The translations under genes and the position numbers were made by a program. This document shows positions 46,518 through 59,148 of a stretch of 64,000 nucleotides of DNA, piece by piece. This stretch comes from Moniliophthora roreri (taxonomy: Eukaryota; Basidiomycota; Agaricomycetes; Agaricales; Marasmiaceae): assembly GCA_001466705.2 (NCBI GenBank), contig LATX02000201.1:372001-436000 (forward strand), in the 5' to 3' direction. The stretch's first letter is position 1. Every line of letters begins with the position of its first letter. Under the pieces are notes generated by a model. The model saw only the letters and a list, made by a program, of their open reading frames with translations, did no database searches and was not told the DNA's origin.

Positions 46518-48606
46518 ATGACTACCACGACCGCCAATCTTGCGATCCTACCCGCCGATGTCCTCATCCATCTCTTCTCCTTTCTCTCTATCCCAGAAAT
46601 ACTTCACTTCCGTCAGATATGCAAGGATATACACGAATTATCAAAACAGCCCATCGTTTGGATCAACGGTTGTAAACGAGACGTCATATCAAGATCTTGG
46701 CCTTGGGCCGGGGCCGACGACGACGACGATTTTGAAAGAGCTACACGAAATGCATGGAAATTAGGATGTCGTTGGACAGACGAGTCAATAACGGCTATGG
46801 TACCCCAGAAACAAGTACGATTCGCGACAAACACCAGTACTGCGATATCAGATGTTCGGTTTCTGGACGTTGCCGTATCGTCAGAGAAGCTTGTCAAAAA
46901 GATGATCCTGACGGTATCAAAAGGGATATGGTCGGTTTTGACCCTGTGGTCGATTGGGGAGGACGATGGGCATGGTGTAGAGGAATCAGCTGCGAAATTG
47001 GCGGAATGGTCGCCAAAAGGAGGGTTGTTCACTGGTCTGGCTATCAACGACGACGTGGAAGCTGATGATAGGCTTGCTGTCTCGATTGCAAAGGATGGGT
47101 GAGTGTATATATTCTCTGTATCTTTACGGGCTTTTTCTGATGGTTGATATATCTTTTATAGTGGACACGAGACTCTGTTGCTATCCATAGCCTCTTCCAA
47201 AGAGACATATTCACTCGTTCCTACACATCGTATCCCGACACCTCAAGGCGCATCTCCTCTTCGTCCCCTCAACTTTGTAGGATCCGTGCTGGCGCTCTCG
47301 GATGACATTTCGCAAACGGTCATATTGGACTGGAAGACCGGAAAAATGGCTGTTTTGGTGGAAGAAATCAACGGTGAAGCAGAAGGGCCTGTAGCGGGTA
47401 ATTGGAAGGTAACGTTCCTTCATTCGTTACCGTTCACGGTAGTAATGTCGTTCCTACTTGTAGCACAACACGCCGATCCAAGTCCTGTTCACGTATCGTT
47501 CTATCACTGTCGTCCGAGCTAGATCAGTCTCGCTGTTCCCAGAACCTGCAATCGCACGTCCAGGCGAGAATGTGGAGCCATTGAATACCACGGCTGACGA
47601 AGCTGAAGAGGAAGAAGCGCCTCCAACACCATCTTTACCTCCGAATGCACCTTCCTACACACCATTGGCTACACATAGCTTTGGCTGGGTCGATGACATT
47701 GCTGTTGTCCCCGCTGTCCCTAGTCATCGTCATCTTTCAGTACCAGGAGAACACGGTGCTCCAACGAAACCGACAGACTTTCGTATCCTCGTCAGAGCAG
47801 AGAGTGATAACCCATGGCGTTCGGACGAGGGATCGCTCGATGTTTACACGCTCAAAGTGAACCCAGAGTTTGTCGATGTTGATGCTAGTAGTAGCAACGA
47901 CGAGGGTAGTGGTCACGGCAAACAAGTATCTCGAGCAAGGACGACTCCGCGGCTTTCTACCGAAATCCCAGATCATGCATCTGCTTCGACTTGTCCACCT
48001 CCAACCACCGCACCGTACACCTTCCCACCGACATACCTATGCTCATTATCTACCCCACGAGGTTCCTTACGGTGTACAAACATCCGACTTGGGGCGTGTG
48101 GGACAGCTGTTTGGGTTTCACCCACCCCACCACGTACGGGGTTGGTAGTAGACGAAGGCGCCGTCAACGGTGTTGCTTCTCTTACCGATGATGAGAGTGT
48201 GACGACGGGTCCTGAAGGCAGCATCGAAAGTATCATGTTCAACGGGACGAATCTAGTCGTACAAGATGGGTTTGATGTTGATCTTTATGGGATTGGGATT
48301 GGACTTGGTACCGGTTATGGGATTTTTAATGCCACTTGGGGTTTACCGCCGACGCCACCGCCACCAACGCAGAGAACGGAGAGTTTGGTTGCGGGTGTGT
48401 TTCCTGGGCCTTTGTTGGTACCGGATGCATTTGCTTTGGACTCGTCGCCGTCGCTGTCGCTTTTGAATTTGAAGCCACGATTAAGACCGGTTATGGTCAA
48501 TGATCCTGGGAGCGGGAGTGGATGGACAGCGATTGATTATGATGAGTCTGGTGGAAGGGTGGTGCTTGGTTCGGGAGATGGGAAGGTGAGGGTGGTTTGG
48601 TTGTAG
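46518..48606 (+). CDS. F-box protein with WD40-like C-terminus
   Basis: Exons 46518-47098, 47162-47408 and 47464-48606 join in frame to 656 residues. Residues about 8-50 (LAILPADVLIHLFSFLSIPE, ILHFRQICKDIHELSKQPIV with W) form an F-box, the Skp1-binding part of SCF ubiquitin ligases. The middle has an acidic linker (ADEAEEEEAPPTP) and Pro/Thr-rich stretches. The end, GWTAIDYDESGGRVVLGSGD followed by GKVRVVWL, resembles the last blade of a beta-propeller. The rest of the propeller is too diverged to count repeats by eye. It probably selects substrates for ubiquitination; the target is unknown. Intron borders are canonical. Confidence 0.88.
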
Positions 48607-48779
48607 GATGTGGAATGTGGGTTTGTGTTTGGGGTGTATAGCATAGAATGGGGGGATGGGACCGTGGATGGTGGTTCACACGAAAGACCACCTTATGCCG
48701 CCGCCTTAGGGGTGTACCCCAAAGCAAAAGGCGTTTCGAGTTCCGTGGAGGCAAACCGACTTTCAGCGCCCCCCCTTCT

Positions 48780-49330
48780 CGTACTTTCGATCCACTCTAA
48801 CCTCCCGACCTGCTATTGCAGTATACGTTCCCTCATCATCGTCCAGCACTTGGCTTTGTCGAGTAGCTACCATGTTGCCCAGTGACCTCCATGATGTTGC
48901 CTTGGATGCCGTGGACTCTCAGTCTCCTCGTACTCTCGACAACTTTGGCCTCCAACATACTATCGCAGCATAACTACGGTCAGTTGGAACTTCGAGTCGT
49001 AATGCTGGGCCTGGTAGCAGAACAGGCCAAGGCACACCGTGTTGCCCATGGTGATGCCTTGAAGGCAGTGGGGATGGAGGTAACATGACTCTCAGCCTCC
49101 TCGTACTCTCGACGACGTTCATTTCACTTTCGCCTCCGACGGTTGTCTTCCCAAGACCATCCTGCAGTTGGTCGGGTGGCACTGACACCAAAGCTGGAAC
49201 TCTGCGATGCTGGCCTGGTAGTGCTTTAGGCCAAGGTATATCGCGTTGCCATGGCGGTGCTCTTAACGTCGTTCCCGGCAGTGGTGGGTCTGATAGCAGG
49301 CGAAAGTGTCAACATCCACCTATGGCGTCC
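48780..49330 (+). repeat. Degenerate tandem repeat, about three units
   Basis: Units begin near CGTACTTTCGA (48780), CGTACTCTCGACAAC (48929) and CGTACTCTCGACGAC (49102), so spacing is about 149 and 173 bp. Shared inner landmarks are CTGCTATTGCAG / ACTATCGCAGCA and GTTGGAACTTCGAG / GCTGGAACTCTGCGATG. Units are strongly diverged and contain no conserved reading frame. Confidence 0.55.
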
Positions 49331-49489
49331 TGCTATTGGCGTCGAGTCTCGACGTGGTGTGTTGGGGAGTTTTTGGCCGAGAGGCACCTTTCGAAGCCTA
49401 TGATCCGGGGACTATGGTAGATGGAGAAGCTGGGAAGCAAACCAAAAGTGGAGTCCTTTCTCCCAAACATGCACCCCTGCTGCTAGCTG

Positions 49490-49900
49490 CGATTCGAGGT
49501 TCTGTCGGTCGGAGGTCGGTTCATCCACAACAATGGAGGCTCGCTCGACGTATTACCTGCCCAGAGTGAACCCTGATATTTCCTTGAAGCAAATGATGCA
49601 GTGTCTTGAGAGAGTAGTACCAGTAGCAAAGATTTGGACTCTTATCGACAAATCGGACTTTCGGACGTGCCAGCCGCGTCATCTCCAATCTCGACCTCCG
49701 CAGCGTACGCCTTCTCGATATTCATTACCAGCTGATTGGTGCGGTACAGTGTCATGGGGTACATCTGTAGTACTTGCACACTCCGGAATAGTCACGAGTT
49801 TTGCTAGCTTTGTACTCTTAGAAGGTGATTAAGGTGGTTTCATCGGTGTCGCGCTGGTAGTGGTACGTGGGAGTATGATGTTCAACAATAGCGGTGGGGC
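49490..49900 (+). pseudogene. Possible relic of the F-box gene 3' part
   Basis: Segments GGCTCGCTCGACGTATTACC, CCGCAGCGTACGCCTTCTCG and AGTATGATGTTCAACAATAG occur in the same order and with roughly the same spacing as GGATCGCTCGATGTTTACAC, CCGCACCGTACACCTTCCCA and AGTATCATGTTCAACGGGAC in the neighbouring F-box gene. Frames are broken. An alignment is needed to confirm this. Confidence 0.4.
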
Positions 49901-52322
49901 CTTGCGGTACTGGTGGAAGAAAGTTAAGGGCGTCAGTATCACGATCGCCAGTGCGATGGAGAATGAATCTCCCAAGCCACATCTACCTTCATTCGACGCC
50001 GAGATTAATGGGCGGCTATGGGTTCTGATGAAGCCGGCGGGAGAACGTGTTTGGAAGATGGAGAGATGCTTGGAAACCTGGATCAGCTACGGTAGATGGA
50101 GAGGATGGCGCTCCAGACGCGGAGTCACTTTTGGACATTCCTTTCCCTCTGAGGCGCGCCAATCTAGTGGAATGTCGTTGCTGTTTCTAGGCACCTCTTA
50201 GTTCCTATCTTTGTTAGTCGTACTTCGCCCAAAATAAGAGCAGAACCTCTCATTGAAGCGGCTGATACTGTTCAGAAGACTCGCCTACGCTAGCTACTAC
50301 ACCATGACACTTTCCTATCAATATATCGACGTTCCTTGTATATCTCATGCGGCTCTTTACTGCGTCCACACTGGGTTAGAGTAACGCGGATATCACAAGT
50401 ACCACTTGCACCCGGTTGCTGCTAATTTGGATGGTGAATGAAGGTACTGCCGTTGTTTTCAGGTAAGTGATGAAGACGGAAAGGTGTTGAGCGATGGTAC
50501 CATATTACTTTTCGATGGTGGGAGAAAGTATTAATGAGTCACTGATGGGTATGCAGGAGATGGGTACGGAGATCTTCGTCAGGGAATGTAGAGTATTTTG
50601 TACATGGGAAGGTTATGCAATATCACTGATCAGGGCGTGTAGAAGTTCGGGACGCGTGGACTTGACTCCAAAGCGCTTAGGGCTTTCTGGCAAGTATTGT
50701 GTGTGGGATCTGCATGTCAAAGCGTTCCAGGGATACACCTTCCCCACATTACTCCTAGTTGCACCGGCACGAAACGCAATGTGCTTCGTTCATTGATACT
50801 GATTCAACCATTCGACTGCGGAATCAAACCGTCGCAATGCAATTTGTTCTAGATCAGTGATAACTACCATGCCGAAAAAATGTACTACCGACCCCTGCTA
50901 ATCAAGGTAGTCCTCGTGCCTCATTGATGTTGCAAGGCTCACAATGGCAAACAGGTACCCAAGCTCGTTGTGATTAAGACATGGTGTTGGAGCAGCAGGA
51001 GTAGAAAAGTAATACCCGTTTCTGGAATGTTATTTCGAGGTGCGGTAGGCACGCAACCTCATCGATACAAGATACCCATGGAATGACTATTCGAGCTCCT
51101 GGAACTTGAACGTCCACGACTTTGGCTCTCCTTTGACTATTGGAGAGCATATGAAAGGAAGGTTGTCATTTCAAGGCACATGCACTGTGTACACCGGGAT
51201 GCCTTTCAGAGTTACGAATCCAAAGTAGTAAAGCGCGTCTCCGGCATCTTCAGTGTGAGAAGGTGACGAATTTTTGATCCGTTGAGTGAGAGAACAAGGT
51301 AAAACTCGTGTATGGGAGGCCAGCCGCAACGAGTCTCGGTCTGATATGAGGACATGAATGACACGATCTTTTGCCTAGCAGTGAGCCGGCCTGGACTAAC
51401 GCTATTCCAGCTATAATCAGTCCTTTCACACATAAGAAAAATCGATCGCATACCTGTACGGTATGTTAGAACTCCTGCCAGCCATTGCTGCTTCCTTGCC
51501 GCGTTTTCTCTACTACGGCGCCAGGAACCCTTTTGTCGCTCACGACCGTGACCATGATCTTCACGGAGGTACCCACTTAATCCCCGTTCTCCTGCCGTGT
51601 TTCCGCTTCAATGACGCGACTGACATACTGCCACAACGTTTGACGATTGGAGATAACAACGAAACTCTCCTTTGGGTACGTTATTGACGCGCGATGATAG
51701 AGAAGATTCCAGAAGTAGAACACGCGGCAAATGACTTTTTGAAGCAGGTTAAGGGCATTGACTAGCGTTCTAGAAAAAGAAGCGATAAGTGCTAAAACCA
51801 ATCTGGAGGCGCTCGAAAGAGGATACTTACTGGCACGTGCACTTTACGTATTTTCAAACCACCATCGTCCTGATCTCGACCCACCATCATGAATTATCTC
51901 AAATAAGAAAACTCAAAATCAGCCCGCCAACGAATTCTCGGACTGTTTCGTTGGGGTGCAGTATTCCGCCCCCATAGGTCATCGCAATCGTACCGAAGCC
52001 TCCACGGACTGTGGTTTGGCACGTTTAGGGACCTTAACATACCTTTCATTCCCGACCGTTCCGCTTCCGGCTGTGTAATTATTTTAATCTTTTGCTCCTC
52101 CCCACCATAGCGAGCCGATACCAAAGAGGAAACGCTTCGGGCATCGCTTAGAGGATATATGGCTTTCTGTTCATCCATGATCGCTTCTGCTGTAGGTTCT
52201 GCGGTAGCGGAAACTTACAGTGTCTGCAGGTATGTACTTTGTCTCTCTGCTTATCACTCTCCTTATAAGCAAGTCACTTCTCCCGCCAAAGACAGACCAA
52301 ACTTCAATACGCTGTCGCCAGA

Positions 52323-53525
52323 ATGTCTACAGGGAACGACCACGAAGACGATGACATCTTTGGCGATTCAGATATCGAGGAGATTGCCCGCGATGACTTT
52401 CCGACATATTTCTTGCAGATAGATAACCGACTTTATACTTCAAGCACTACGGCACCGTATCCTCTTCCTGTGGATACGCCTGAAATGACGGTAAGTCTTC
52501 AATTTTTCTTATCATTCGGGTTGCCTGAGCAAAGTTCAAGAGAGTCGACGTTCAACACAGCATTCTGGAAGTACTGATCGGGGCAAATTACTTGGGGCCA
52601 GTCCGGGATGTTCTAGCTCCTGAAGAAGGTCGGCGGAAAGTGGTTATTGATATTGGTACTGGCCGAGGAAAATGGTACGTCTTTGTCCTTGGGCTGCATC
52701 TAGTATATGTAACTATCGTTTTTCAAGGTTGATCGAAATGGCGCGAGAATTTCCGCATGTCCATTTTATTGGACTCGACATTGGTATGTATTATGATTCG
52801 CTGTATGTACCTGGCCCGCCTCCTGACATTGGATGCACAGCACCTATTTCACCGCAATACGATCTTCCAGACAACGTGGTATTCGAGATCCATGACATCA
52901 ACGAGCAGACCAGGTTCCAGGCCGGCTCAGTCGACTTGGTTCATGCTCGTTCGGTTTCACTGGGCGTGCGTCAAGCACTACGTTGCTATGACATGTGTTC
53001 TAACGATTTTGCGCTTTTTTTCAGGTTCGTGATTTTCGCGTCATCATAAACGAGGCAGCGCGTCTTCTTCGACCAGGAGGACTCTTCTTCTCTGGAGAAT
53101 GGGCCAGGAGGCCCGTTTTCCATCCACAGATGAACCTCACGCCAAGCGTGGATGCAGTCCATTTATCACATTTCTTTCAAGCCCTGACGAATGCTCTTGA
53201 GCAATGCAGAGGCATTTATCACGTTTCGGACAGAATACCCGACATGATTCTCCAAACTGGACTCTTTCGTGATATCACGAGGCAGCTCTTCCGCATGCCA
53301 ATCGGTGACGAAGGACCATGGCAAGGGGATCAGCAGTGGATGTGGCTGGGAAGGATATATCGAGCATGCATTCGACGATATGTGGAATCTTGCAAACGTA
53401 TCTTGCTCGAGGTCGGACTTAGCGAAACACAGTACAATGCGCTATATCGAAACGTATTGATGGAAATCAAAGAAGTCCCGGGCCTGATTGGGGAATACAA
53501 CACGGTTTACGCCTCTAGATTATAA
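52323..53525 (+). CDS. SAM-dependent methyltransferase (class I)
   Basis: Exons 52323-52490, 52541-52674, 52728-52783, 52841-52965 and 53025-53525 join in frame to 327 residues. After an acidic N-terminus (NDHEDDDIFGDSDIEE) comes VVIDIGTGRGKW, the glycine-rich SAM-binding motif I (DxGxGxG). FPHVHFIGLDI (motif II, acidic residue binding the ribose), FEIHDINEQTRFQAGSVDLV, and RLLRPGGLFFSGEW (post-motif beta strand) follow. This matches the Methyltransf_11/25-like layout, often called LaeA-like or TAM-like in fungi. The methyl acceptor is unknown. The acceptor of intron 1 is TTCAAG, placed by frame and by continuity of RVDVQHSILEVLIGANYLGP. No neighbouring biosynthetic gene makes it part of an obvious cluster. 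Confidence 0.9.
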
Positions 53526-54145
53526 TCAGTAAATTAATAAATGTAGAAACCAGCCTTTAGGTGGAATGATGGACTCGAGCTGTTAGAAGTTGTAATTTGT
53601 ATCCATACGTCTATTATTTAAATACATATTAAGCCTCCAATCGTTCTTGAGATGAGTTTTCTCTCTCTCGCGTGAGGTGTGTAGCTAAAGCCGGGCCTGT
53701 GAGCCTTTGAAAGATCGGGTCAGGGCAGATGGTCCGTGCACACTTCTCGGAAAACACATGACCGTGTGAGCACGTCGATGCTATAAAAGACCTCAGCCGA
53801 GGAAAAAATTTTTCTTCGATTCTTCCACAATCAAAAACGCCCATGACGATAATTTCTGGTGCAATTCGATGAGCTTGTCCCCCTTCGTGGGCTTGGATAG
53901 CGCTGACATCGTCCGTTCGGCACCAACATCTTGTTACTATTCATAGGGACGGGCTGGTTTATATCTGATGGCGTCCAAATCTACGGTTGTGGAAGATGTC
54001 GTTTTTGTATCTATTCTGGCTAGACTTTATTGCGTTGAAATTCTCAACAAAAACCACCATGTTCACTACAAATACGATACAAGGATACAATTTATGTGTT
54101 AACCTCTACACGCCAGAAACTTTCAGTATGAAAGCGGGCACATTT
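53526..54145. terminator. Convergent 3' region between the methyltransferase and MsrA
   Basis: Two genes converge here, so both polyadenylation regions should lie inside. Just after the methyltransferase stop there is AATTAATAAA (53529-53541). The frame at 53629-53844 (minus) shows no domain. Confidence 0.45.
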
Positions 54146-54841
54146 TTACCAGTGCAGACGATGGGTGGGACACTGATAACCCGTAGGATTCTTGAAGAGG
54201 TAGAGTTGGTGATAATCTTCAGCGTCCCACCAAGGGCCTGCCTCCTTAATCTCCGTGACGATCTTCTCTCCATTGGGTGTAAAATGCTTCTGTTGAACTT
54301 CAGCCGTGACGCGTTTCGCAACTTCGAGTTGATTGGGAGTGTTGTAGAAGATTGCGGAGCGGTATTCTAAACGATAAAATCAGTAGACTGGCGAAGACGA
54401 GATGAGGAAGACGCACGAGTTCCCGTATCAAAGCCCTGCATGTTCAGTGTTGTAGGATCATGTGTTCGGTAGAAGAATTCTATAACGGACGTATACATCA
54501 GCGCCATGATCTTAACAAGACGGGAAGAAACGTACCAACGAGCTCAGCATATGAGACAATGTTGGGATCAAACTCAATTCGGAGGGCTTCAGCATGGTCC
54601 GTAACTCCTGAGCACACGGTCCGGTAATCGGGATTCGTCGAGCTCCCCTTGCCTCCAGTGTATCCCACTGCAGTCTTGAGAATCCCCTTGTTCTGTGAGG
54701 GAGGGTAGTGCTTCAAGAAGATATGTTCGACGCCCCAGAAGCAACCTGCGGCAAATGTAGCGACTTCGGGAGTGGAACCTGAGTATCACGTCAAGTCAGT
54801 AAAGCTTATCATGCAACGACAGACAACGCACCGTTAGACAT
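54146..54841 (-). CDS. msrA: Peptide methionine-S-sulfoxide reductase (MsrA)
   Basis: Exons 54841-54832, 54778-54536, 54479-54417 and 54366-54146 join in frame to 178 residues. The first exon codes only MSN plus one base. The protein reads STPEVATFAAGCFWGVEHIF, where Cys in GCFWG is the catalytic residue that reduces the sulfoxide. Then follow AVGYTGGK, NPDYRTVCSGVTDHAEALRI (the conserved YxxVCxGxTxHAE segment), RTHDPTTLNMQGFDTGTQYR with SAIFY, and the C-terminus AEDYHQLYL, with PTGYQCPTHRLHW. The length is normal for a eukaryotic MsrA. There is no obvious signal peptide, so it is probably cytosolic and repairs oxidised methionine. Confidence 0.95.
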
Positions 54842-56250
54842 CTCGGAACGAAAAGCTGCTGAATCTATTGATTGGGTATGGAATAGCAATGCTCGCAGCC
54901 GGCCTAGCATGAGAATGAGCAGGAGTTTAAGTAAGTTGCCGGTGTAAGACTTTGTAAGACTGACGAGAGTAAATGCCAGATAAGTTGCAAGGTGAAGGTT
55001 CAAGGTGGAGAACCGGCTTACAGCGAGCAGACTTGGAGGCGGAAATGGCGTCACAATCACGCGACATTTTGCTCTTGACTAATCCTTCGGAGTCGGAACG
55101 CCGATGGTTCCGAATTATTCCCGACGCGACCGAAAGCCGGAGCGTATGGAACGCGTACTTTGTACAGAATGCTAGGTCAGAGATACACGAAAAGCTGCGG
55201 CAGGATTGCTTCTATTGACTTCTCTTGCATTAGGACCCCAGAACGGTGCGATCGTCGAACCACGGAAACACGGTGATTGTTGGCTGAAATTCTCTCCAAG
55301 TTCCAGGACTCGCTATGAGTTCAGAAGGCACTCCTGCGGCAAGCTTCTATACAAGAAGCTTTAATGTGCCGTCGTCACGGTGTACCCTAGAGTGATGTAT
55401 CGGAGGGTCGAAGCCGCGCCATGAATAGGATAGTGGTGATTACAAGAAATGGGGAAGACGTATGTTGATGGTGAAGAGTAAGAGGTTAAGAGAGCGGAGA
55501 GCTACAAGCGTTCTGATTCCGCGCGATTTTTGCATGGAGAACGACGATCGGATAGCTCACCTCGTATGGTCCGCTCTTCAACCTTTGTTGATACTTCGTG
55601 CTGCTTCCTTGACACGATAGGACTAGATAGTATCCTCGTCTGGATTACACCGGGAATGTTGTCGATCACCTTACGAGGCTTGGAAACCGTGGTTTCCGCG
55701 TCTTCGCCGCTTTTCTGCCTGAGCGTGCCCGCCATTCGATATCCGTCTTTTCGCGATAAGGTTTTCCTAAAAACGAAGCATAGTCCTTGAAAATTCGCGT
55801 TTTGTGAGCATAGGCCATGTAGCGAATAAGTAACAATCCATACCGTCTGGTTTTATCGTTCACGCTTCAACATTCGCCCTTTCTTTCTACATGAAGACAG
55901 CGGCTTTCCATTGATATCGCAAATTGATACTGCGACATGTGATGCAGAGCATAATCAGAGGAGTGTGCTGGGCCAAGCCGGGGACCGGATAGTTTGGGAC
56001 ATGATGGTTTGGGAACGAGCCGCGTTACGGCCGGGCGTCATGGCTTCTGTTTAGTCTCTACAAACGCTTTGGCGCCATTTCGCATGAATCAGGTATTTTT
56101 ATTATTGATCTGCAATTCGCAAATTGAATCTACAAAGTTCATTGTATGTACAAACAAACAGTCATGACAAGCACATGGGTACAACAGGCTACAAAATGCT
56201 CAAGATGTTCATACTACAGACAGATGAGAGGAGTCAAGAAGACCATTTTC
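54842..56250. other. Intergenic; one possible small minus-strand gene
   Basis: 55502-55735 (minus) starts with an ATG and reads MAGTLRQKSGEDAETTVSKP, continuing to EVSTKVEERTIRG, where GGTGAGC could be a splice donor. I cannot find its next exon or a domain. The rest of the stretch holds nothing I recognise. Confidence 0.35.
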
Positions 56251-58238
56251 CTATCCACCCGCCGCACTACGACCGCCAGCGGAAGGATTCCGCACTCTGG
56301 TTGTTGTCGACGGTGATGAGGAGGAAGGTGGTGACCATAACATCTGTAATTCTGACATTGGCGGCGATTGAGGTGGTGGTGGTGAAGGAGCGGATCTCGT
56401 AGAAGCCAGCTTGAGCCTCGGTAAATACTGAGGGTCTGCATCTGTCCGGCCTTTTTTCGGAGGTGTATAGTCCTTGTCGTCCTCTTTCTTTCTGGGACGC
56501 TTCAGAACTGACACCTGAATCCCTGCCCAAGCAACTTCCCCGTCGTCAACCTTGGCCTTCCAAAAGCCCTCGGGGTCTTTCACCGCATCTAGGATGAACG
56601 CCAGAACTGTTTGCCAGCATGGTGTGTTTAGGCGAGCACTTTTGGGGTGCTTCTGGTGCATATCGGCTCGGAGAAGGACAATGAGGGCACTGAGGCGCTC
56701 CATGGTCACCACCAGTTGCCCACGTTCATGGAGAAGGTAAATTAGGACCAAGATACCAGTCATCTCAATCGGAGAGACTTTCTGAGCAAAGTGCATGCTC
56801 CGGAATGCCATCGCGTACCTGAATTCATACTTGCGGTCAGTTGGGGCAAAGACATGAAAAGCGAAGAACACACCTCGGATCCTTGACGAGCTGGACAATC
56901 GTTTTTGCTGCTTTCATCATACGCTCTCTAAACTCCTGGGGTACATCAACCGCTTCGTCGTCACCAGACTTGGTGGCAGCCTTTTCCTTGCCTTTCCTTT
57001 TTCGCTTCCTTCCCACTCCGACAATGCCACCGCTCTTACTTTCCTTCAACCATGTTTCCAATGCCGGTATCCCTGGGAGGGTCCGGACTCCCGTCTCGAG
57101 ATTCCATTTTGTCAGGAGACGGGATGCCAAAGTCACAACGTGGAAGCCACGGCCACGTCTGGGATCGAAGTCAACTTCTTTCTCCTCAATTTCGCGACCG
57201 ATGCCTTCTCTGTTGCCAAAGGTAGTGGTGATGAGATCTCTGGTAAGATTGGCCCGTGGAGTGAAAATGACATTAAGCTTTTCGGGTGGTGTTAATGGAA
57301 CGCCCATCTGAACGCGCTAGAATGGTGATGAGAGCCTCGGCTGGAAGGAAGGGGGGGAGTGGTCGTACCTGGAAGATGTCGCGCTCTTGATCAAATGTCA
57401 ACCCCTCAAACTCGACGCAAACAATCTGCTTCTTCATAAAAGTATCCTTCACTCCTTCAGGTAGAATCTTCTTTCTTGCAGGACCAAATTGAGGGTTATT
57501 TTTGAACCACACGCGTTCTTTTGTTCGTCTGTAGTTTGTGAGTGGCACACCAAGTTGAATAAGGAAACTGCCGCCTACGTGTCTTTGTCTGACGTGGAAA
57601 GCGATTAATATGTCGTGTAGAGCCGAACAAAGCTGAATGAACTCACGGGGTATCTCTCCGTCCATGAATCTGATAAGATGGTGCCATTAAGAAAGAAGAA
57701 CGTGCTTTGCTCATTCACGGCGCACGCACCTTCTTATGGATGTTAAGCGTTGCTTCCCGTCAACACAATGTCTGACTTCCGTACCATCATCGAAGGCTTT
57801 GACAGCTAGCAAAAGGAACCTGAGTCATATGCGAAAGAAGAACAAGATAGCACTCACAGAAAATGACTGGTGGAACGTAGTAATTCCTGAATATACTATC
57901 AATAATAGCTATTTGTTTTTCATCATCCCAAACCACATCTGGACATATCTGAGCGCACTGTTGCACGTTCCAGGAAACTCGTACCCCGTTGATAGACTGC
58001 GCCCAGGTCAATCTCCCTGCCGTTCAGTTGCGCTGAAGAGAAACCAGAATGAGAGATTAGTACATGAATACTAGACTAGGAGGAACATACCGTATAGATG
58101 ATGGACGCTGTAGGATGTCCCTCTTGGGGGCCTTAATGTCTCTCCGATTTTGTAGTCATCCTGGGATCCAGACGGTGGGGATTCGAGCTGGTCCTCCTCG
58201 TCCGAGTATTCGTAGTAGTCCTCGTCATCGTGATTCAT
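56251..58238 (-). CDS. DUF262 (GmrSD N-terminal-like) domain protein
   Basis: The start is chosen at ATG 58238, MNHDDEDYYEYSDEEDQLES, because the upstream extension lacks an ATG. After SVHHLYG and an intron come REIDLGAVYQRDVVWDDEKQ and IAIIDSIFRNYYVPPVIF, the diagnostic DxxxxYQRxxVW part of DUF262. Then HCVDGKQRLTSI carries the DGxQR motif thought to bind or hydrolyse nucleotide in GmrSD-type enzymes. Exons continue KKQIVCVEFEGLTFDQERDI, MGVPLTPPEKLNVIFTPRAN and YAMAFRSMHFAQKVSPIEMT. A basic Lys/Arg/Pro/Ser-rich tail follows (KRPRKKEDDKDYTPPKKGRT). In bacteria this domain belongs to modification-dependent restriction enzymes and BREX-like defence. Fungal versions lack an obvious DUF1524 nuclease here, and their role is unknown. 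The basic tail suggests a nuclear location. Confidence 0.85.
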
Positions 58239-58292
58239 AATCTCGATAGATGGAGTAAGTTGAAAAGAATTGTTCGTCGCGGCCGTTGTCAA

Positions 58293-59148
58293 TGATGAAC
58301 ACGTTTACTCGGTGCTGCGTTCATGTGGGGCATTTTTTTTCCGCGCGGGAAACATGACCATACTTGGTCACGATAAGATAAACCAGGTCTAGACTTTGGG
58401 CCGGTCCGATACTGACAATCTTTATTCGCAACCACCACGTCTAGCAGCCTTTAGGCACATCCTGACCACTCTGCCTTCAAAAGTCACAGGGCCTGACTCT
58501 GCGAGTAAGTAAAACTCATTTTTCAATTCGAGTCAATCATGTTCTTCTCTCCCTTTCATATAACCCGAACGCACAGCCTGCAGATGCTTACCCACAAGTT
58601 TAGCTCGGAGTAACTTCAATCACGGACATTATGAAGAATTCAGGGGTGAGGTTGTCGTGGATTTATATATATCACTGAGATTTCCAAACGTGAAAGGTCT
58701 AGGGACTCCATATGCGAGCCGCACACTGCAGATTTAGGACTAGGGCCAGCAATCTTGAAGGGGTATGACACCTATGAAGGCATGAAGTGGCGCTACCGAA
58801 GCGGCCGTCCGTCGATGCACTATTCGTAGGGATGCATTTGTACCCAATGCGAGCAAAGCCCCGGACCGTCACAGTCACTCGTTTTATACTGGACGAGCTC
58901 GAGCTGCCAGTACCGCCAACCAATTCAATACACCGGGACGTCTAACGCGATAGGCATTAAGATCATGCTGAGGGCGCTATTACCTTTACCCTTTACGTTG
59001 CTGTTGGCACTCGATGGCCTTTGGTGATTTAACCACCAACAGCTCGTGCAGAACGACAATATGGTCGGCAATGCAATGCAATGTCGGACAAAACGTTACA
59101 GGAGAAATCATGGGTACACAAACACATTCACAATTTCACCCAACGCTA
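58293..59148. other. Intergenic, nothing recognised
   Basis: It lies upstream of the DUF262 gene and left of a transposon. The frame at 58699-58923 (minus) has no ATG-supported domain. Confidence 0.4.

Larger units (their letters stand above)
48607..52322. other. Intergenic region with degenerate repeats and a possible F-box gene relic
   Basis: 48780-49330 carries three diverged tandem units (see repeat entry). 49490-49900 shows patchy resemblance to 47800-48260 of the F-box gene. 50,200-52,322 has no recognised gene. The frame 51894-52178 (minus, MDEQKAIYPLSDARSVSSLV) starts with ATG divergently from the methyltransferase but has no known domain. Confidence 0.45.

Noticed and set aside
46228..46521. 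97-codon frame before the F-box gene
   Set aside because: Mostly encoded by a T run and the (GTA)n microsatellite (poly-Phe, poly-Val).
47737..48766. Several minus-strand frames opposite the F-box gene
   Set aside because: Mirror frames of a well-supported three-exon gene.
51212..51801. Frames of 74-79 codons on both strands
   Set aside because: I could not connect them into a gene or recognise a family; left as unannotated intergenic DNA.
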